Positions 6,721 to 7,329 of a stretch of DNA of 7,329 bases are shown one piece after another. The stretch is from Candidatus Opitulatrix cubana (GTDB lineage Bacteria > Actinomycetota > Actinomycetes > Actinomycetales > Bifidobacteriaceae): the NCBI GenBank assembly GCA_031283665.1, contig JAITBJ010000089.1, positions 1-7,329 of the forward strand. The letters are read 5' to 3'. How positions within the stretch are numbered: the first letter of the stretch is position 1; each line of letters begins with the position of its first letter. The translations under genes and the position numbers were made by a program. The notes beneath the pieces are model-generated. The model was given only the letters and a program-made list of their open reading frames with translations. It was not told the DNA's origin and searched no databases.

Positions 6721-6938
6721 AAAAACATTCAATTTAAAATAATACTGATTTACGCTTTGAAGCAAGTAAATTTAGAAAGCAAAACGTTTGAATTTTTCCG
6801 CGCAAGCGTAGTGTTCCTTGTTAGCAAGGAAAAATTCAACAGGAAACTGTAGCCAAGTACCGTTTTGGCAGTTTCCGGGTTTTGCGATAAATTTCTTGTT
6901 CAAAAAAGTAAATTCCTTAAAATAAATTGAATGTTTTT
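6721..6938 (+). repeat. Foldback element family B, a diverged relative of family A
   Basis: A 218-bp element whose ends pair perfectly over 16 bp (AAAAACATTCAATTTA at 6721-6736 with 6923-6938). Imperfect pairing continues inward to GCAAAAC (6779-6785) with GTTTTGC (6879-6885). Inside are two arms. P2 is a perfect 12-bp stem (TTGAATTTTTCC 6788-6799 with 6828-6839) whose 28-nt loop again carries GCGCAAG, TGTTCCT and AGCAA. P3 is GGAAACT (6842-6848) with AGTTTCC (6870-6876), a GTA bulge, then GCCAA (6852-6856) with TTGGC (6865-6869) around the 8-nt loop GTACCGTT. The architecture and loop sequences match family A while the stem sequences differ. An alternative local hairpin, TTCCTTG with CAAGGAA, competes within P2. 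It begins 14 bp from copy A2, pointing the other way. Function unknown. Confidence 0.72.
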
Positions 6939-6967
6939 AGCCGATGTAATTTTGGAATGGGTTTTGG

Positions 6968-6982
6968 TGATAAACTGTAGAT
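6968..6982 (+). promoter_or_regulatory. Leaderless extended -10 promoter of aspA
   Basis: TGA-TAAACT (6968-6976), then GTAGAT (6 nt), then the ATG at 6983. The 9-mer and the spacing are identical to those of lysS. No Shine-Dalgarno sequence is near the ATG; the purine-rich GGAATGGG at 6954-6961 is too far away. The site lies just beyond the end of element B. Confidence 0.7.
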
Positions 6983-7329
6983 ATGAGCAAAAATATGCGG
7001 CAAGAATCTGATTTTTTGGGAGAAATGCAAATCCCGCGTGACGCTTATTGGGGAATCAACACAGCTCGCGCAATAAAAAATTTCCATATCACAGGTCATA
7101 AATTAGGCGAGGAGCACCCTGAACTTATAGCAGCCTTTGCATATATTAAAAAAGCGTGCGCGATGGCAAACGCTGACCTTACTAATTTAGACCCTAAAAA
7201 AGCTGATGCTATATGCAAAGCATGTGATGAACTAATTGAGGGAAAGCTTTTAAATGAGTTTCAAATAGATGTGATTCAAGGCGGCGCTGGCACATCTACT
7301 AATATGGCTATGAACGAAATCATTGCAAA
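6983..7329 (+). CDS. aspA: Aspartate ammonia-lyase (aspartase), N-terminal part only
   Basis: Cytoplasmic enzyme of the fumarase/aspartase superfamily, usually a homotetramer, that reversibly converts L-aspartate to fumarate and ammonium. It links amino acid breakdown to the citric acid cycle and to fumarate supply. The first 115 codons are visible and the gene runs off the window. Residues 9-25 (SDFLGEMQIPRDAYWGI) match the conserved N-terminus, and residues 96-111 (DVIQGGAGTSTNMAMNE) match the substrate-binding GGAGTSTNM box. This box favours aspartase over class II fumarase, which normally reads QTGSGTQSNMN here. The catalytic SS loop lies beyond the window, so activity cannot be judged. 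The ATG at 6983 is preferred over the in-frame ATG at codon 5 because a -10 box sits exactly 6 nt upstream of it. It follows a 484-bp gap holding elements A2 and B, so it is probably a separate transcription unit. Confidence 0.93.
   Translation, partial: MSKNMRQESDFLGEMQIPRDAYWGINTARAIKNFHITGHKLGEEHPELIAAFAYIKKACAMANADLTNLDPKKADAICKACDELIEGKLLNEFQIDVIQGGAGTSTNMAMNEIIA

Noticed and set aside
6811..6839. Hairpin TTCCTTG/CAAGGAA in element B as an intrinsic terminator
   Set aside because: It is followed by AAATTC rather than a T tract, and its arms compete with the longer P2 stem.
6721..6938. Element B as a complete insertion sequence
   Set aside because: No transposase frame fits in 218 bp and no target-site duplication is visible at its ends. 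A MITE remains possible.
6917..7099. 60-codon minus-strand frame overlapping the aspA start
   Set aside because: It overlaps the well-supported aspA N-terminus and its promoter antisense and resembles no recognisable protein.

Overview
The window looks like a piece of chromosome from an AT-rich actinobacterium. The DnaE has an actinobacterial-style sequence with an intact PHP nuclease domain, and the LysS reads most like actinobacterial forms (ELATGYSEL near motif 3). Coding DNA is AT-rich and the gaps between genes are more so. The three visible gene starts lack Shine-Dalgarno sequences and instead carry a -10 box ending exactly 7 nt upstream of the ATG, the hallmark of leaderless transcripts, which are common in Actinobacteria. 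The exact lineage is not readable from the sequence; a host-associated or otherwise reduced low-GC member is a guess.

Layout, all genes on the + strand: (1) 1-1173, nhaA, a Na+/H+ antiporter missing only its first few codons at the window edge; (2) 1199-2719, lysS, a complete class II lysyl-tRNA synthetase, only 25 bp after nhaA but with its own promoter; (3) 2720-3063, a 344-bp gap holding about 100 bp of featureless AT-rich DNA, then a 199-bp foldback element (copy A1), then the dnaE promoter; (4) 3064-6498, dnaE, the replicative DNA polymerase III alpha subunit; (5) 6499-6982, a 484-bp gap holding an inverted second copy (A2), a longer diverged relative (B), and the next promoter; (6) 6983 to the end, the start of aspA, aspartate ammonia-lyase.

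The genes are housekeeping functions (ion homeostasis, translation, replication, aspartate/fumarate metabolism) with no evident shared pathway. The unusual content lies between them. Three elements of about 200-218 bp each have perfectly complementary 16-bp ends and fold into the same three-way junction: a long closing stem P1, a P2 arm whose large loop carries GCGCAAG, TGTTCCT and AGCAA in order, and a P3 arm with an 8-nt loop GYACYGTT. A1 and A2 are 124/127 identical over their core. B has a different sequence in the stems but keeps the fold, with compensatory base changes in P3. Mismatches on one strand are G-A pairs and U-G wobbles, which suggests a structured RNA, or a mobile element with an RNA-like fold, read in a defined direction. 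I do not recognise this family, and it is the best candidate for something undescribed here.
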